In this document: positions 33,134 to 39,969 of the stretch, one piece after another | Layout of the letters: each line of letters opens with the position of its first letter | Position numbering within the stretch: the first letter of the stretch is position 1 | Source of the DNA: Anaerolineae bacterium | GTDB lineage: Bacteria; Chloroflexota; Anaerolineae; UBA3071 | Reading direction: 5' to 3' | DNA: 40,259 nucleotides | Assembly: GCA_029907105.1 (NCBI GenBank) | Contig: JARYMM010000032.1 | Location: forward strand, 1 to 40,259 | Position numbers and translations under genes: made by a program | Notes under the pieces: model-generated | Told to the model about the DNA's origin: nothing | Database searches by the model: none | The model's input: only the letters and a program-made list of their open reading frames with translations

Positions 33134-33996
33134 GGGAACATCCTCAGCCGTTCCCGGCGAATGCGGCTCAGCGCGGCGCCCATTTCCTCTTCGTCGCCGC
33201 TTTCCACCAGGCGGGTCAGGCGGGTCAATTGCGCTGCGTAATGCCGCAGCGCCTTGAGCACCTCCGCCCGGTTGGTCAGCAGGATGTCCGTCATCATGGT
33301 GACGTCGCTGCCGGCCAGTCGGGAGGTGTCGCGGAAGCCGCTGGCCACGATCTGCCACGCTGCCGGGTCGGCAGAGGTGGTGGCGTCGGCGGTGGCCACG
33401 AGCGCACAGGCCAGCAGGTAGGGCAGGTGGCTGAGGGTGGCCACCAGATAGTCCTGGCGGTCGGCTTCGAGCACCAGGGGCTGGGCACCGACGGCTTCGG
33501 CCAGATGGCAACCCAGGGCCAGCGCTGCCGCCGAGGTGCGTGGCAGTGGGCAGAGGATAAAGGTGCGCCCCTGGTAGAGCGTGGGATCGGCCGCTGCGAT
33601 GCCGGACACCTCCTTGCCGCACATAGGGTGTCCGCCCAGAGGCTGGACGTGGTCGGGCAACCGGGCCATGGCGGCGACGATGTCCGCCTTGGTGCTGCCC
33701 AGGTCCATCAGCAGACACCCTTCCGGCAACAGCGGGCCGATCTCGGCCAGTTGCCGCAGGATGACGCGCACTGGCGTGGCCAGCACCACCACATCGGCCT
33801 GCCGTACGCCTTCGCCCAGCTCCGTCGTGCCTTCGTCAATCAGGCCGTGCTCCTGTGCGGCCTCGATTGTCTCCTGGCGGCGCGCCACGCCGACGACACG
33901 GCGGCACCGGCCGCGCAGCGCTCCGGCCAGCGAGCCGCCCATCAGCCCCAAGCCTACGACGCTCACCTGGGCGCTGGACAGGTCATTCACACGCAT
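33130..33996 (-). CDS. tyrA: Prephenate dehydrogenase
   Basis: Oxidative decarboxylation of prephenate to 4-hydroxyphenylpyruvate, towards tyrosine. The protein has 288 residues: the nucleotide fold starts VSVVGLGLMGGSLAGAL; conserved are DVVVLATPV, LLMDLGSTKADIV, GGHPMCGKEVSG and THLP-like LSHLPYLLACAL. There is no ACT domain. ATG 33996 follows aggagggg. The stop overlaps aroA by four bases. Confidence 0.94.
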   Translation of the reverse strand: MRVNDLSSAQVSVVGLGLMGGSLAGALRGRCRRVVGVARRQETIEAAQEHGLIDEGTTELGEGVRQADVVVLATPVRVILRQLAEIGPLLPEGCLLMDLGSTKADIVAAMARLPDHVQPLGGHPMCGKEVSGIAAADPTLYQGRTFILCPLPRTSAAALALGCHLAEAVGAQPLVLEADRQDYLVATLSHLPYLLACALVATADATTSADPAAWQIVASGFRDTSRLAGSDVTMMTDILLTNRAEVLKALRHYAAQLTRLTRLVESGDEEEMGAALSRIRRERLRMFP

Positions 33997-34012
33997 CTGT
34001 CCCCTCCTGAGG

Positions 34013-34085
34013 GTTCGAAGGTTCGAAGGTTGAAGGTTGCGCCGTCTTTTGAACCCGAGACCTGTAACCTTCGAACCTGCAACTT
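34013..34085. repeat. Repeat spacer between aroF and tyrA
   Basis: 8-base units GGTTCGAA, GGTTCGAA and GGTTGAA face heptamers of the complementary type (TAACCTT, CGAACCT, GCAACTT) over 34013-34085. The two halves can pair as a hairpin. The array runs up to the aroF stop codon. Confidence 0.7.
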
Positions 34086-35099
34086 CTACAGCGTCCGCCC
34101 CACAGCTTCGGCTACTCGACGTAACTCGGTCATCAACTCGGCGAAGCGCTCCGGCTTCAGCGATTGTGCGCCATCGGAGAGGGCTTGCTCGGGATGGTTA
34201 TGCACTTCGATGAGCAATCCGTCGGCGCCGGCGGCGACGGCGGCCCGCGAGACGGCAGTTACCAACTCCCACTTGCCCGTGCCGTGGCTGGGGTCCACGA
34301 TCACCGGCAGATGGGTGAGCTGCTTGAGCAGGGGGACGGCGTTGATGTCCAGCGTGTTGCGGGTGTAGGTCTCGAAGGTGCGGATGCCCCGCTCGCAGAG
34401 CATGAGCCGTTCGTTGCCCTGGGAGAGGATGTACTCCGCCGACATGAGCAGTTCCTCGATGGTGGACATCATGCCTCGCTTCAAGAGCACCGGCTTGTGC
34501 GCCTTGCCCACGGCCTGCAGCAGGGCGTAGTTCTGCATGTTGCGGGCACCGATTTGCAGGATATCGGCGTAGGTGCCCACCAATGGTACCTGATCCGGTG
34601 ACACCACCTCGGTGACCACCAGCAGACCGGTTTGCGCACGTGCTTCGGCCAGGATCTCCAGGCCTTCCAACCCCAACCCCTGGAAACTGTAGGGCGAGGT
34701 GCGCGGCTTGAAGGCGCCGCCGCGCAGGATGGTCGCCCCGGCCGCCTTGACTGCCTGCGCTATCTCCAGCAGTTGTTGACGGCTTTCCACGGCGCAGGGG
34801 CCGGCCATCACGACCACCGCTTTGCCTCCGATGCGGATGCCGTTGAGAGAGACGACGGTATCCTCCGGTTGGAAGTCCCGGCTGGCCAGCTTAAAGGGGT
34901 GCAGGATGGGCACGATCTTTTCCACGCCATCCCAACGCACGATCTGCTCCTTATCCAGGGGTCGTTCGTTTCCGATGATGCCGATGATCGTGCGTTCTAC
35001 TCCCTCTGAGAGATGAGTCCGGAACCCGAGTTGCTCGATGCGGGCGATAACGTTGGCGATCTGTCGGGCTGTGGCTCCGTGCTTCATGACAACGATCAT
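34086..35099 (-). CDS. aroF: DAHP synthase, type I-beta with N-terminal ferredoxin-like domain
   Basis: First step: condenses PEP and erythrose 4-phosphate. The protein has 337 residues. The N-terminal 70 or so ([27 protein letters not shown]) form the ferredoxin-like domain that carries tyrosine/phenylalanine feedback in the Thermotoga enzyme. The barrel has [63 protein letters not shown] and VDPSHGTGK. The start overlaps the pheA stop by four bases. Enzyme feedback and operon attenuation could thus both respond to Tyr/Phe. Confidence 0.96.
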   Translation of the reverse strand: MIVVMKHGATARQIANVIARIEQLGFRTHLSEGVERTIIGIIGNERPLDKEQIVRWDGVEKIVPILHPFKLASRDFQPEDTVVSLNGIRIGGKAVVVMAGPCAVESRQQLLEIAQAVKAAGATILRGGAFKPRTSPYSFQGLGLEGLEILAEARAQTGLLVVTEVVSPDQVPLVGTYADILQIGARNMQNYALLQAVGKAHKPVLLKRGMMSTIEELLMSAEYILSQGNERLMLCERGIRTFETYTRNTLDINAVPLLKQLTHLPVIVDPSHGTGKWELVTAVSRAAVAAGADGLLIEVHNHPEQALSDGAQSLKPERFAELMTELRRVAEAVGRTL

Positions 35100-35935
35100 A
35101 GCGATCCTTCCTCCTCAAGTGGTGTCGTGGCCGCTGGATACGAGCCCAGCATCTTGACGAAAGAGGCCCGGCGCAGCAGGCCCAGCAGGGCGGCCTCGCA
35201 GGGCGGGTCCTGCCAGTGCCCCTCGAAATCCAGGTAGAAGAGGTACTGCCAGGGCTGGTTGCGCCGCGGTCGGGATTCGATCTTGGTCAGGTTGATGTGG
35301 CGGGCTGCGAACTCGCCCAGGCAGCCGTACAGCGCTCCCGGGCTGTGGCGGACGGCGAAGATGAGCGAGGTTTTGCTGCGCTGGGCGCGGGGCGGGTCCT
35401 CCGTGCCGATGACGAAGAAGCGGGTGTAGTTGAAGGGCAGGTCGGCGATGTCCCGGTCGAGGACCTCCAGGCCGTAGAGTTCGGCAGCCAGGGCACTGGC
35501 GATGGCCGCCGTGCCCGGCTCCGGGTGCTGGGCCAGGTCGCGGGCGCTGCCGGCGGTGTCGAAGCTTGGAACTGGCTCCAGGCCGTGACGTAGCAGGTAT
35601 TGCCGGCATTGCTCGAGGGCCTGCGGGTGGGAGCGAGCCCGTTTGAGCTCGCTTCTCTTCGTGCCCGGTGGCGCCATGAGCATGTGCCGCACGCGCAGGA
35701 TGACCTCGGCCTGCACGCGCAAGTCATGGTCCATCAGCAATTCATAGGCGTGGGTCACCGAGCCGGCGATGGCGTTCTCCACGGGCAGCATGCCGTGGTC
35801 GGCATCGCCGCGCTCCACAGCTTCAAAGACGTGAGCGAGGGTCTGGCAGGGCAGGCCGTCCGCTTCGGGGCCGAAAAACTGGCGGATGGCCTCTTCGGAA
35901 TAGGCTCCTGGAACTCCCTGGAAGGCGACCTTCAT
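35096..35935 (-). CDS. pheA: Prephenate dehydratase with ACT domain
   Basis: Converts prephenate to phenylpyruvate. The protein has 279 residues. The catalytic domain opens [20 protein letters not shown] and includes [12 protein letters not shown] and the TRF motif ([10 protein letters not shown]). The ACT domain follows with [13 protein letters not shown] and the phenylalanine-site motif TKIESRP. There is no chorismate mutase domain; that activity is the separate aroH gene upstream. ATG 35935 follows aaaggagag. Confidence 0.96.
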   Translation of the reverse strand: MKVAFQGVPGAYSEEAIRQFFGPEADGLPCQTLAHVFEAVERGDADHGMLPVENAIAGSVTHAYELLMDHDLRVQAEVILRVRHMLMAPPGTKRSELKRARSHPQALEQCRQYLLRHGLEPVPSFDTAGSARDLAQHPEPGTAAIASALAAELYGLEVLDRDIADLPFNYTRFFVIGTEDPPRAQRSKTSLIFAVRHSPGALYGCLGEFAARHINLTKIESRPRRNQPWQYLFYLDFEGHWQDPPCEAALLGLLRRASFVKMLGSYPAATTPLEEEGSL

Positions 35936-35998
35936 AGGCTCTCTCCTTTCTGTAACCGCCCTGTTTGGCCTGGATCGCCAGACCCAGGCCGGGAACAC

Positions 35999-36391
35999 TC
36001 AACTCTGCTCGAACATTGAGGATTCAGCCCTTTCCGACAGGTCGGGGCGGAGGCCCTTCGCTTCTCGGAGATAGACATGCGCTATCTCGGAGGCGGCCCT
36101 GTCCGTGTTCCAGTGCAGGAGGACGCGGATGCAGCGGGGCAGCCCGCCGGGCACGTTCATCTCGTGGGCACACAACAGCGCCACGTCGTTCCAACCCAGC
36201 TCGCGGGCGGCGCGGGCGGGGAAGGCGGCGTTGAGGTCAGGCGTGGTGGTGAAGATGGCGCTGGCCAGGTCGGCGGGGTTCAGGCCATTGGCGGCGACGA
36301 GCGCCTCCAACAGCTCGCGGGTGGCGGACAGGATGGCTTCGGGAGTATTCGTTTCGGCGGTGGTGGCACCGCGGACGCCTCGGCAGGGCAT
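35999..36391 (-). CDS. aroH: Chorismate mutase, AroH class
   Basis: Rearranges chorismate to prephenate; monofunctional AroH-type trimeric enzyme. The protein has 130 residues with [58 protein letters not shown] and [14 protein letters not shown], closely following the Bacillus subtilis layout. I use ATG 36391, 5 bases after ggaggt; the longer frame to 36436 runs through the terminator hairpin and is not credible. It is the first enzyme gene of the operon, 19 bases from the attenuator terminator. Confidence 0.95.
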   Translation of the reverse strand: MPCRGVRGATTAETNTPEAILSATRELLEALVAANGLNPADLASAIFTTTPDLNAAFPARAARELGWNDVALLCAHEMNVPGGLPRCIRVLLHWNTDRAASEIAHVYLREAKGLRPDLSERAESSMFEQS

Positions 36392-36409
36392 GGTGGACCT
36401 CCACAAACG

Positions 36410-36440
36410 AAAAAGCGTGGGCCCTATCGGCACCACGCTT
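36410..36440 (-). terminator. Intrinsic terminator of the aromatic operon attenuator
   Basis: On the minus strand AAGCGTGG (36440-36433) pairs with CCACGCTT (36420-36413), extended by GCC/GGC, around a short loop, and a run of five T follows. It stands between the leader peptide gene and the aroH ribosome site, the position of a classical attenuator. Confidence 0.85.
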
Positions 36441-36565
36441 GACCATCATCTTCGACTTGGGGTGGGGACTACACTGTTCCCTCCGGGCGAGCGTGCGGCG
36501 ACGGGCCAGACCTTACCAGGCTGGCAAAACCAAAGTAATAATAGTAGGCCCGCACGGACACGCTC
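36410..36565 (-). promoter_or_regulatory. Tyr/Phe-responsive transcription attenuator
   Basis: Four segments can be read on the minus strand. Segment 1 is GAGCGTG (36565-36559) just before the Tyr codons, segment 2 CACGCTC (36495-36489), segment 3 AAGCGTGG (36440-36433), segment 4 CCACGCTT (36420-36413). 1 pairs with 2 (helped by CGGGCC with GGCCCG around the Tyr/Phe codons), 2 with 3 (CACGCT with AGCGTG), and 3 with 4 as terminator. A ribosome stalled at the Tyr or Phe codons would cover segment 1 and free 2 for the antiterminator 2:3. This is the logic of trp and phe leaders. Confidence 0.82.
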
Positions 36566-36579
36566 GATGCAGAAGACAA
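36469..36579 (-). CDS. Leader peptide of the aromatic operon (YYYYFGF)
   Basis: Frame of 36 residues starting with TTG 36579, 8 bases after AGGAG (36592-36588). Residues 12-18 are YYYYFGF: four consecutive Tyr codons, Phe, Gly, Phe. The frame ends with TAG at 36471-36469, upstream of the terminator and after segment 2. It matches the role of the pheA and trp leader peptides: to report the charging of tRNA-Tyr and tRNA-Phe. Two GTG codons inside the frame are possible alternative starts. Confidence 0.82.
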   Translation of the reverse strand: MSSASSVSVRAYYYYFGFASLVRSGPSPHARPEGTV

Positions 36580-36637
36580 GTGAAATGCTCCTATTGAGAT
36601 AATGCCAATGTTACCACGGAATCCTTTTCTTCTTTAG

Positions 36638-36757
36638 TTTCCGCTAACTTGTTTTGCCACTACATGTAGTAGCTTTGTTGATTCAGGCTACCGCATGTAG
36701 TAGGTCATCGGAGCGCAAAATGGCCCAAAATGGCTCAAAACCCCAACTTAGCGGAAA
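36638..36757. repeat. 120-base inverted-repeat element upstream of the aromatic leader
   Basis: Perfect 10-base terminal arms, TTTCCGCTAA (36638-36647) and TTAGCGGAAA (36748-36757), extended imperfectly outward and inward. Inside are the palindrome actacatgtagt (36659-36670), two copies of CATGTAGTAG 31 bases apart (36663, 36694) and a tandem of ten-base units (tggcccaaaa, tggctcaaaa). It could be a MITE-like element or an operator region for aroH; I see no gene in it. Confidence 0.55.
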
Positions 36758-36774
36758 GTAGAGTTTCTTGTCAA
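36745..36774 (-). promoter_or_regulatory. Candidate promoter for the aromatic operon
   Basis: A perfect TTGACA (36774-36769) on the minus strand is followed after 18 bases by TAAGTT, a weak -10. A start here would place the inverted-repeat element in the transcript ahead of the leader peptide. No better promoter is visible nearer to the leader, although weak -10-like sequences occur around 36600-36612. Confidence 0.25.
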
Positions 36775-36854
36775 AATTGCGATGTGCGCCTGAGCAGCGA
36801 CCCTTCAGGAAGCGGTCGTTTCTTCTACCCCTGGCGATAACAATCCCTTCGTCT

Positions 36855-37100
36855 TCAGTATCTCGTGTACTCATTCCGCCAGGTACGGCACTCAACCAAG
36901 TCCCTGAACTGCCGTTCGTTTAGCCTCAATTGCTGGCGAATGAGGTCAGGTAGTCGGCCCTTCAGTTCTCCTCTCTTGTGGGGCACTTTACTCCAGAGGA
37001 TAACTTTCCCTTCCCACCGGAAAAAGGCCAGGGTATCTCGACCCTCGCGAATGTCCATTTCCAGCTTCTCAAATGCCCGCAGGGCCTCTGTTACCTTCAT
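36855..37100 (-). CDS. HicA-like toxin candidate
   Basis: 81 residues. The C-terminal half resembles the small double-stranded-RNA-binding HicA fold: LAFFRWEGKVILWSKVPHKR, then GELKGRLPDLIRQQLRLNERQF, which corresponds to the HicA strand with a histidine followed by the helix. The position directly after a HicB-like gene (11 bases) supports it. The N-terminus (MKVTEALRAFEKLEMDIREG) is family-like for the extended relatives. The functional assignment is tentative. Confidence 0.6.
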   Translation of the reverse strand: MKVTEALRAFEKLEMDIREGRDTLAFFRWEGKVILWSKVPHKRGELKGRLPDLIRQQLRLNERQFRDLVECRTWRNEYTRY

Positions 37101-37111
37101 GGCTACCCCTT

Positions 37112-37495
37112 CTATACTTCACTGACAATGTCTTTTAGGTAGCCCCATACTTTTTCCGGCAAGGTTCCCAGTCCTCCCGCACTCTCCTTTAACTCGAAGT
37201 ATAGATCAGCTACAGTCTGACGTAAGTCCTCCAAAGCCTCGCTTTCCGTGTCACCGTAGCCAAAGAGATCAAGGTCGAAGGATTGAGCAATCACCTGCCC
37301 GTTGTCACGCTCCAGAAGCACGGCCAGGGGCTCTTTCAACCGAAGACGAGGCTGATGCAAGCTGTACAGCAAGATCAGCTTGCGGCTTTCCCATCTCCGC
37401 ACCCCCTCCAGGCGCTGCAGAAGCTCCTGGAATTCCCGCACCGGCAGCACGACCACCGGTTCCTGGATGGTTAACGTCGTTGCTGTATCGGGCAT
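37112..37495 (-). CDS. HicB-like antitoxin candidate
   Basis: 127 residues. The C-terminal part (VIAQSFDLDLFGYGDTESEALEDLRQTVADLYFEL in pieces) has the partial RNase H-like HicB pattern, in particular the glycine-rich turn followed by a SEALEDL helix. The N-terminal part, VVVLPVREFQELLQRLEG, is less typical. I use ATG 37495 behind gagaggaaa; the longer frame to 37576 would begin at the -10 box of the promoter. The order antitoxin-toxin is seen in part of the Hic modules. Confidence 0.6.
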   Translation of the reverse strand: MPDTATTLTIQEPVVVLPVREFQELLQRLEGVRRWESRKLILLYSLHQPRLRLKEPLAVLLERDNGQVIAQSFDLDLFGYGDTESEALEDLRQTVADLYFELKESAGGLGTLPEKVWGYLKDIVSEV

Positions 37496-37564
37496 CTTTT
37501 CCTCTCCAATCTCCATAAGACCATCTGGCTCCTTTCCGCCGCTCCTGGTGGCCAATCTCGTTTC

Positions 37565-37593
37565 ATCATAGCACAAAAGCAGCTTATTGTCAA
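37565..37593 (-). promoter_or_regulatory. Sigma-70-type promoter for the Hic-like pair
   Basis: TTGACA (37593-37588) and TATGAT (37570-37565) are separated by 17 bases on the minus strand, 70 bases before the ATG at 37495. It is the best promoter match in the accessory region. Confidence 0.7.
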
Positions 37594-37621
37594 AAGAGTG
37601 TCTTGATCAGCCCTGTCGTCC

Positions 37622-37939
37622 TCAGTAATGGGTACACGGTGTCGCAAACGGCGTACCATCGTGATAGATGTTTGCCCAGGCATAAACTGGCCAGAAAGTG
37701 ACATCAAATGCAAGGGCCAAAGGCGCCCAAAACACCTCGGGTTCCACAAACTTGCCACGAGCCGCTTGCGCCTCCCTGCACACCGCCAGTTCGTGTTTCC
37801 ACTTGAAGTGAAATCCAAAACCGAGGCCAAAGTAGGCGAGGATGAGTGCCAGGAGGATAAGCAAGGGTCTGGAAGCAATTTTGCGAATATGAAAGCAGCT
37901 CCCAGTTTGCATAATGTTCAACGGCGCCTTTTTGCTCAT
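37622..37939 (-). CDS. Small membrane protein, unknown function
   Basis: 105 residues from ATG 37939, 6 bases after AGGAGG (a neighbouring ATG at 37942 is too close to it). One strong hydrophobic segment (PLLILLALILAYFGLGFGF) and a weaker one (LALAFDVTFWPVYAWANIY). There is one cysteine near each end (SCFHIRK, TPCTHY). I do not recognise a family. Confidence 0.6.
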   Translation of the reverse strand: MSKKAPLNIMQTGSCFHIRKIASRPLLILLALILAYFGLGFGFHFKWKHELAVCREAQAARGKFVEPEVFWAPLALAFDVTFWPVYAWANIYHDGTPFATPCTHY

Positions 37940-38118
37940 CATTGTCCTCCTTTAGCACTTGGCCATTTAATCAGACCTGGTATTATTCGTCGCTGACCTT
38001 TTCCATTCAGTCGGCGGTCTTGCCGTCGAGCCGTTCCACAATGGCGATGTGCGTCATGGCTGTGGTCGCTCGAATGTTAGCCAGCGGTTGGAATGGTAAG
38101 TTCATAGCCTGTTGCGGG

Positions 38119-38460
38119 CTAGAACAGTCTCGAGACCAGGATGGACAAGCCGAACAGCAGCAAGCCGGAAATCCCGAAGAGGGCCATGAGGTTCTTGCCA
38201 TGAAAAGTGTCTGTCGTCCAGAGTTGGGCGCGTTCGGCCGGGTCCAAATGGACTGGTGGCCAGGCGATGGTGCGCTGGCCGTATCCCTGGAAGGATATGA
38301 ACCCGATTGCGATCATGATGACAGCGGCCCAGAAAAAGCCATCGCTGAATTGGGTGGAAGTTTTCCACCCCAGCGCTAAGCCGATGATGGATACAAAGAT
38401 ACCGGAAACGAGCGAAAAAAGGATGGCGCCGATCAGGATGCGCAGGATCCTGCTTTTCAT
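38119..38460 (-). CDS. Small membrane protein, unknown function
   Basis: 113 residues from ATG 38460 behind ggagag. Three hydrophobic segments: IGAILFSLVSGIFVSIIGLA, FFWAAVIMIAIGFISF, and near the end LFGISGLLLFGLSILVSRLF. Between them lies a polar stretch with HLDPAERAQLWTTDTFHGK. No family recognised. It starts 38 bases after a degenerate attC site, as a cassette gene would. Confidence 0.65.
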   Translation of the reverse strand: MKSRILRILIGAILFSLVSGIFVSIIGLALGWKTSTQFSDGFFWAAVIMIAIGFISFQGYGQRTIAWPPVHLDPAERAQLWTTDTFHGKNLMALFGISGLLLFGLSILVSRLF

Positions 38461-38497
38461 GGCACTCTCCATACAATCCAAATAGTCATGGGCACCG

Positions 38498-38576
38498 TCC
38501 CAACTGGTTGCTAGCAAAAGATGGTTCGCTGACCGATTAGTGGGAGGCCGGGCTGTTTGCGTCGGCTTAGTTGGGA
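38498..38576 (-). other. Degenerate integron attC-like site
   Basis: Read on the minus strand, TCCCAAC (38576-38570) and GTTGGGA (38504-38498) are fully complementary ends 79 bases apart. The left arm continues TAAGCCGACGC, which matches the usual attC L'' box including the extra A. The right arm pairs only partly (GCTAGC, TTTGC), so folding would be weak. A partial direct duplication (gggaggc-ggctgtt) overlaps its edge. Confidence 0.5.
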
Positions 38577-38622
38577 GGCTGGGCTGTTAGTGTCTGCTGT
38601 ATGCCGACCGTCTCATCATTGC

Positions 38623-38685
38623 TCAAAGGACAGGCCAGGAGAGAGCAAGAATGATCAAGGGGAGAAGGTAAACACGTCGTTTCAT
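38623..38685 (-). pseudogene. Truncated secretory-protein start after the GNAT gene
   Basis: A frame of 20 residues reads MKRRVYLLPLIILALSWPVL and stops. That is a complete n-region and hydrophobic core of a signal peptide without a mature protein. It overlaps the acetyltransferase stop by four bases (ATGA) and has ggagag 4 bases upstream. It looks like the remnant of a second gene of that cassette, or a very short membrane peptide. Confidence 0.4.
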
Positions 38686-39167
38686 CGCGCTCTCCGATTG
38701 AGGCAGTGTTCAAGCGGCATAACGGCATGCCGCTCAGCCGCAGCCGCGACTTGAAAGCCGCGCTTGAGGAAGTGCCGATAGTGCATATAGCCTTCAAATT
38801 CCGTCCCATCAACTAATATGCCCTTATAGCCTTGCGAACGCAAAAATCCTACAAATTCCTGGAAGAGCAGATGCATCCCTCCTTTGCCCCGGTGGTGCTG
38901 TTGAACCCAGTCGCAGTAGATATAGGCCATCCCGTCCTCGATTTCATAGGGAACCAACGCATGACTGCTGGAGGCCCAGTAGATATGGCCGATGACGTTG
39001 CCATTTTCATCCAGGAGGTGAAATCCTTCAACGTACCTCCCCAGGTTCTCGGCGAACCACTCTCTGCACAAGGGCAGACCATCCGCCCCAAATGGGATAG
39101 GACTTTCCGTAGCGCAGGGGTAAGCCTGCTGGACGTCTTCCGGTGCCTGAACACGCTGAATTTTCAT
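38682..39167 (-). CDS. GNAT-family N-acetyltransferase
   Basis: 161 residues from ATG 39167 (MKIQRVQAPEDV). The acetyl-CoA loop is QQHHRGKGGMHLLFQEF, preceded by the strand GMAYIYCDWV. After it comes YKGILVDGTEFEGYMHYRHFLKRGF, the typical final part of the fold. The substrate is unknown. The gene starts 34 bases after one attC site and is followed by a degenerate one, the arrangement of a gene cassette. An in-frame ATG at 39206 would begin within the attC. Confidence 0.8.
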   Translation of the reverse strand: MKIQRVQAPEDVQQAYPCATESPIPFGADGLPLCREWFAENLGRYVEGFHLLDENGNVIGHIYWASSSHALVPYEIEDGMAYIYCDWVQQHHRGKGGMHLLFQEFVGFLRSQGYKGILVDGTEFEGYMHYRHFLKRGFQVAAAAERHAVMPLEHCLNRRAR

Positions 39168-39200
39168 GCCACGCTCTTCATGCAGAATCCTAGACGCGCC

Positions 39201-39331
39201 GCCCAACGGTTAGCGTGAGCCGCCGCGCCGCCCCATGCAAGACCTACCCCGCTACCCAACCAACTCCAAATGCAAATGCTCCGCTGCTTTCGAGCGCCGA
39301 TAGGCGCGGTCAGCTCCACGCATTGTTGGAC
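39201..39331 (-). other. Integron attC recombination site 1 (131 bases)
   Basis: Read on the minus strand it begins GTCCAAC (39331-39325), matching the R'' consensus RYYYAAC, and ends GTTGGGC (39207-39201), matching R' GTTRRRY. Inner arms: GCGTGGAGCTGACCGCGCC on the left and a right arm whose complement is GCGTGAGCCGCCGCGCC, so the left carries extra bases, as the extrahelical bases of attC. It begins 6 bases after the stop of the DUF5615 gene. Confidence 0.82.
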
Positions 39332-39336
39332 GGGCA

Positions 39337-39693
39337 TCATCCGCCAAAGCGGCGAATGCGGAAAACACCTGGCGCAATCACAGCGAAGGCATGCGGCAGT
39401 TCCATGGCGTGCTGATTGACCGCAGAAGCAACTATCTCCGCCTTGCGGCTGGGCGACAGTCCTGCCAGGCGTATCAGTACAATCCCGTGCGGATGAAGGC
39501 GCCGACGAAAGACCATCTCTCCAAAATCCTTGTCGGCGGTCAGCAGCAAGGCGGCCCCTTGGTTTGCCGAGGCGAGAACAATATCGTCGGAAATTCCTGG
39601 CTCCATCTCGGCAACGTACCATACAAGATGACCGTCTTGCCGAAGGCGTTCTACGATTTGACGATCAACACTTTCGTCAGCCAAGAAATTCAC
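39337..39693 (-). CDS. DUF5615 PIN-like protein (putative toxin)
   Basis: 118 residues, full length. PIN-like acidic residues are visible in FLADESVDRQIV, EPGISDDIVLASA and LLTADKDFGEMVF; the C-terminal half has HGIVLIRLAGL. Such proteins are paired with DUF433 partners and are thought to be toxin nucleases. It overlaps the DUF433 gene by four bases and its stop is immediately followed by attC site 1. Confidence 0.85.
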   Translation of the reverse strand: MNFLADESVDRQIVERLRQDGHLVWYVAEMEPGISDDIVLASANQGAALLLTADKDFGEMVFRRRLHPHGIVLIRLAGLSPSRKAEIVASAVNQHAMELPHAFAVIAPGVFRIRRFGG

Positions 39694-39926
39694 GGCACCG
39701 CCTCGGCTATGGGGTAAACCACATCAGCTCGTAGAGCTTCTCTGGCAAATGCGATTGCCGCTAACACTGCCTCACGAGTCAGCCGAGGATGGGCATCAAG
39801 AATCTGTTCGACTGTTTCACCAGCCGCCAGTTTTTCCAAGATCAGTTCAACTGTGATGCGTGTACCCGCAATAACAGGTTTGCCCATCATCACGTTCGGA
39901 TTGGATACAATCAATTGCTTCTCCAT
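39690..39926 (-). CDS. DUF433 domain protein (putative antitoxin)
   Basis: 78 residues from ATG 39926 (MEKQLIVSNPNVMMGKPVIAG), chosen because GGAG lies 8 bases upstream; ATGs at 39944 and 39941 are alternatives. The DUF433 core reads GTRITVELILEKLAAGETVEQI followed by a helical DAHPRLTREAVLAAI. With the next gene it forms a cassette between attC sites 1 and 2. Confidence 0.88.
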   Translation of the reverse strand: MEKQLIVSNPNVMMGKPVIAGTRITVELILEKLAAGETVEQILDAHPRLTREAVLAAIAFAREALRADVVYPIAEAVP

Positions 39927-39969
39927 GATTCTTATCTCCATCATAACCCGTTACGTGGCGACCGCGCCC

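Noticed and set aside
33134..33718. N-terminal extension of aroA through tyrA
   Set aside because: AroA homology begins exactly at ATG 33133, which overlaps the tyrA stop by four bases; the upstream frame is a shadow of tyrA.
34010..34040. GGTTCGAA sequence resembling a tRNA T-arm
   Set aside because: It is part of an 8-base tandem repeat; no acceptor stem, anticodon arm or CCA-proximal pairing is present around it.
36392..36436. Longer aroH start at 36436
   Set aside because: It would translate the terminator hairpin and ribosome site; the family N-terminus and ggaggt place the start at 36391.
36683..36895. 70-residue minus-strand frame downstream of the HicA-like gene
   Set aside because: It overlaps the inverted-repeat element and the HicA-like gene, has no ribosome site and no recognisable features.
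37945..38118. A further attC site between the two small membrane protein genes
   Set aside because: TTCCAAC and an inverted pair ATTCGAGCGACC / GGTCAGCGACGAAT are visible on the minus strand, but there is no GTTRRRY end, so the site cannot be supported.
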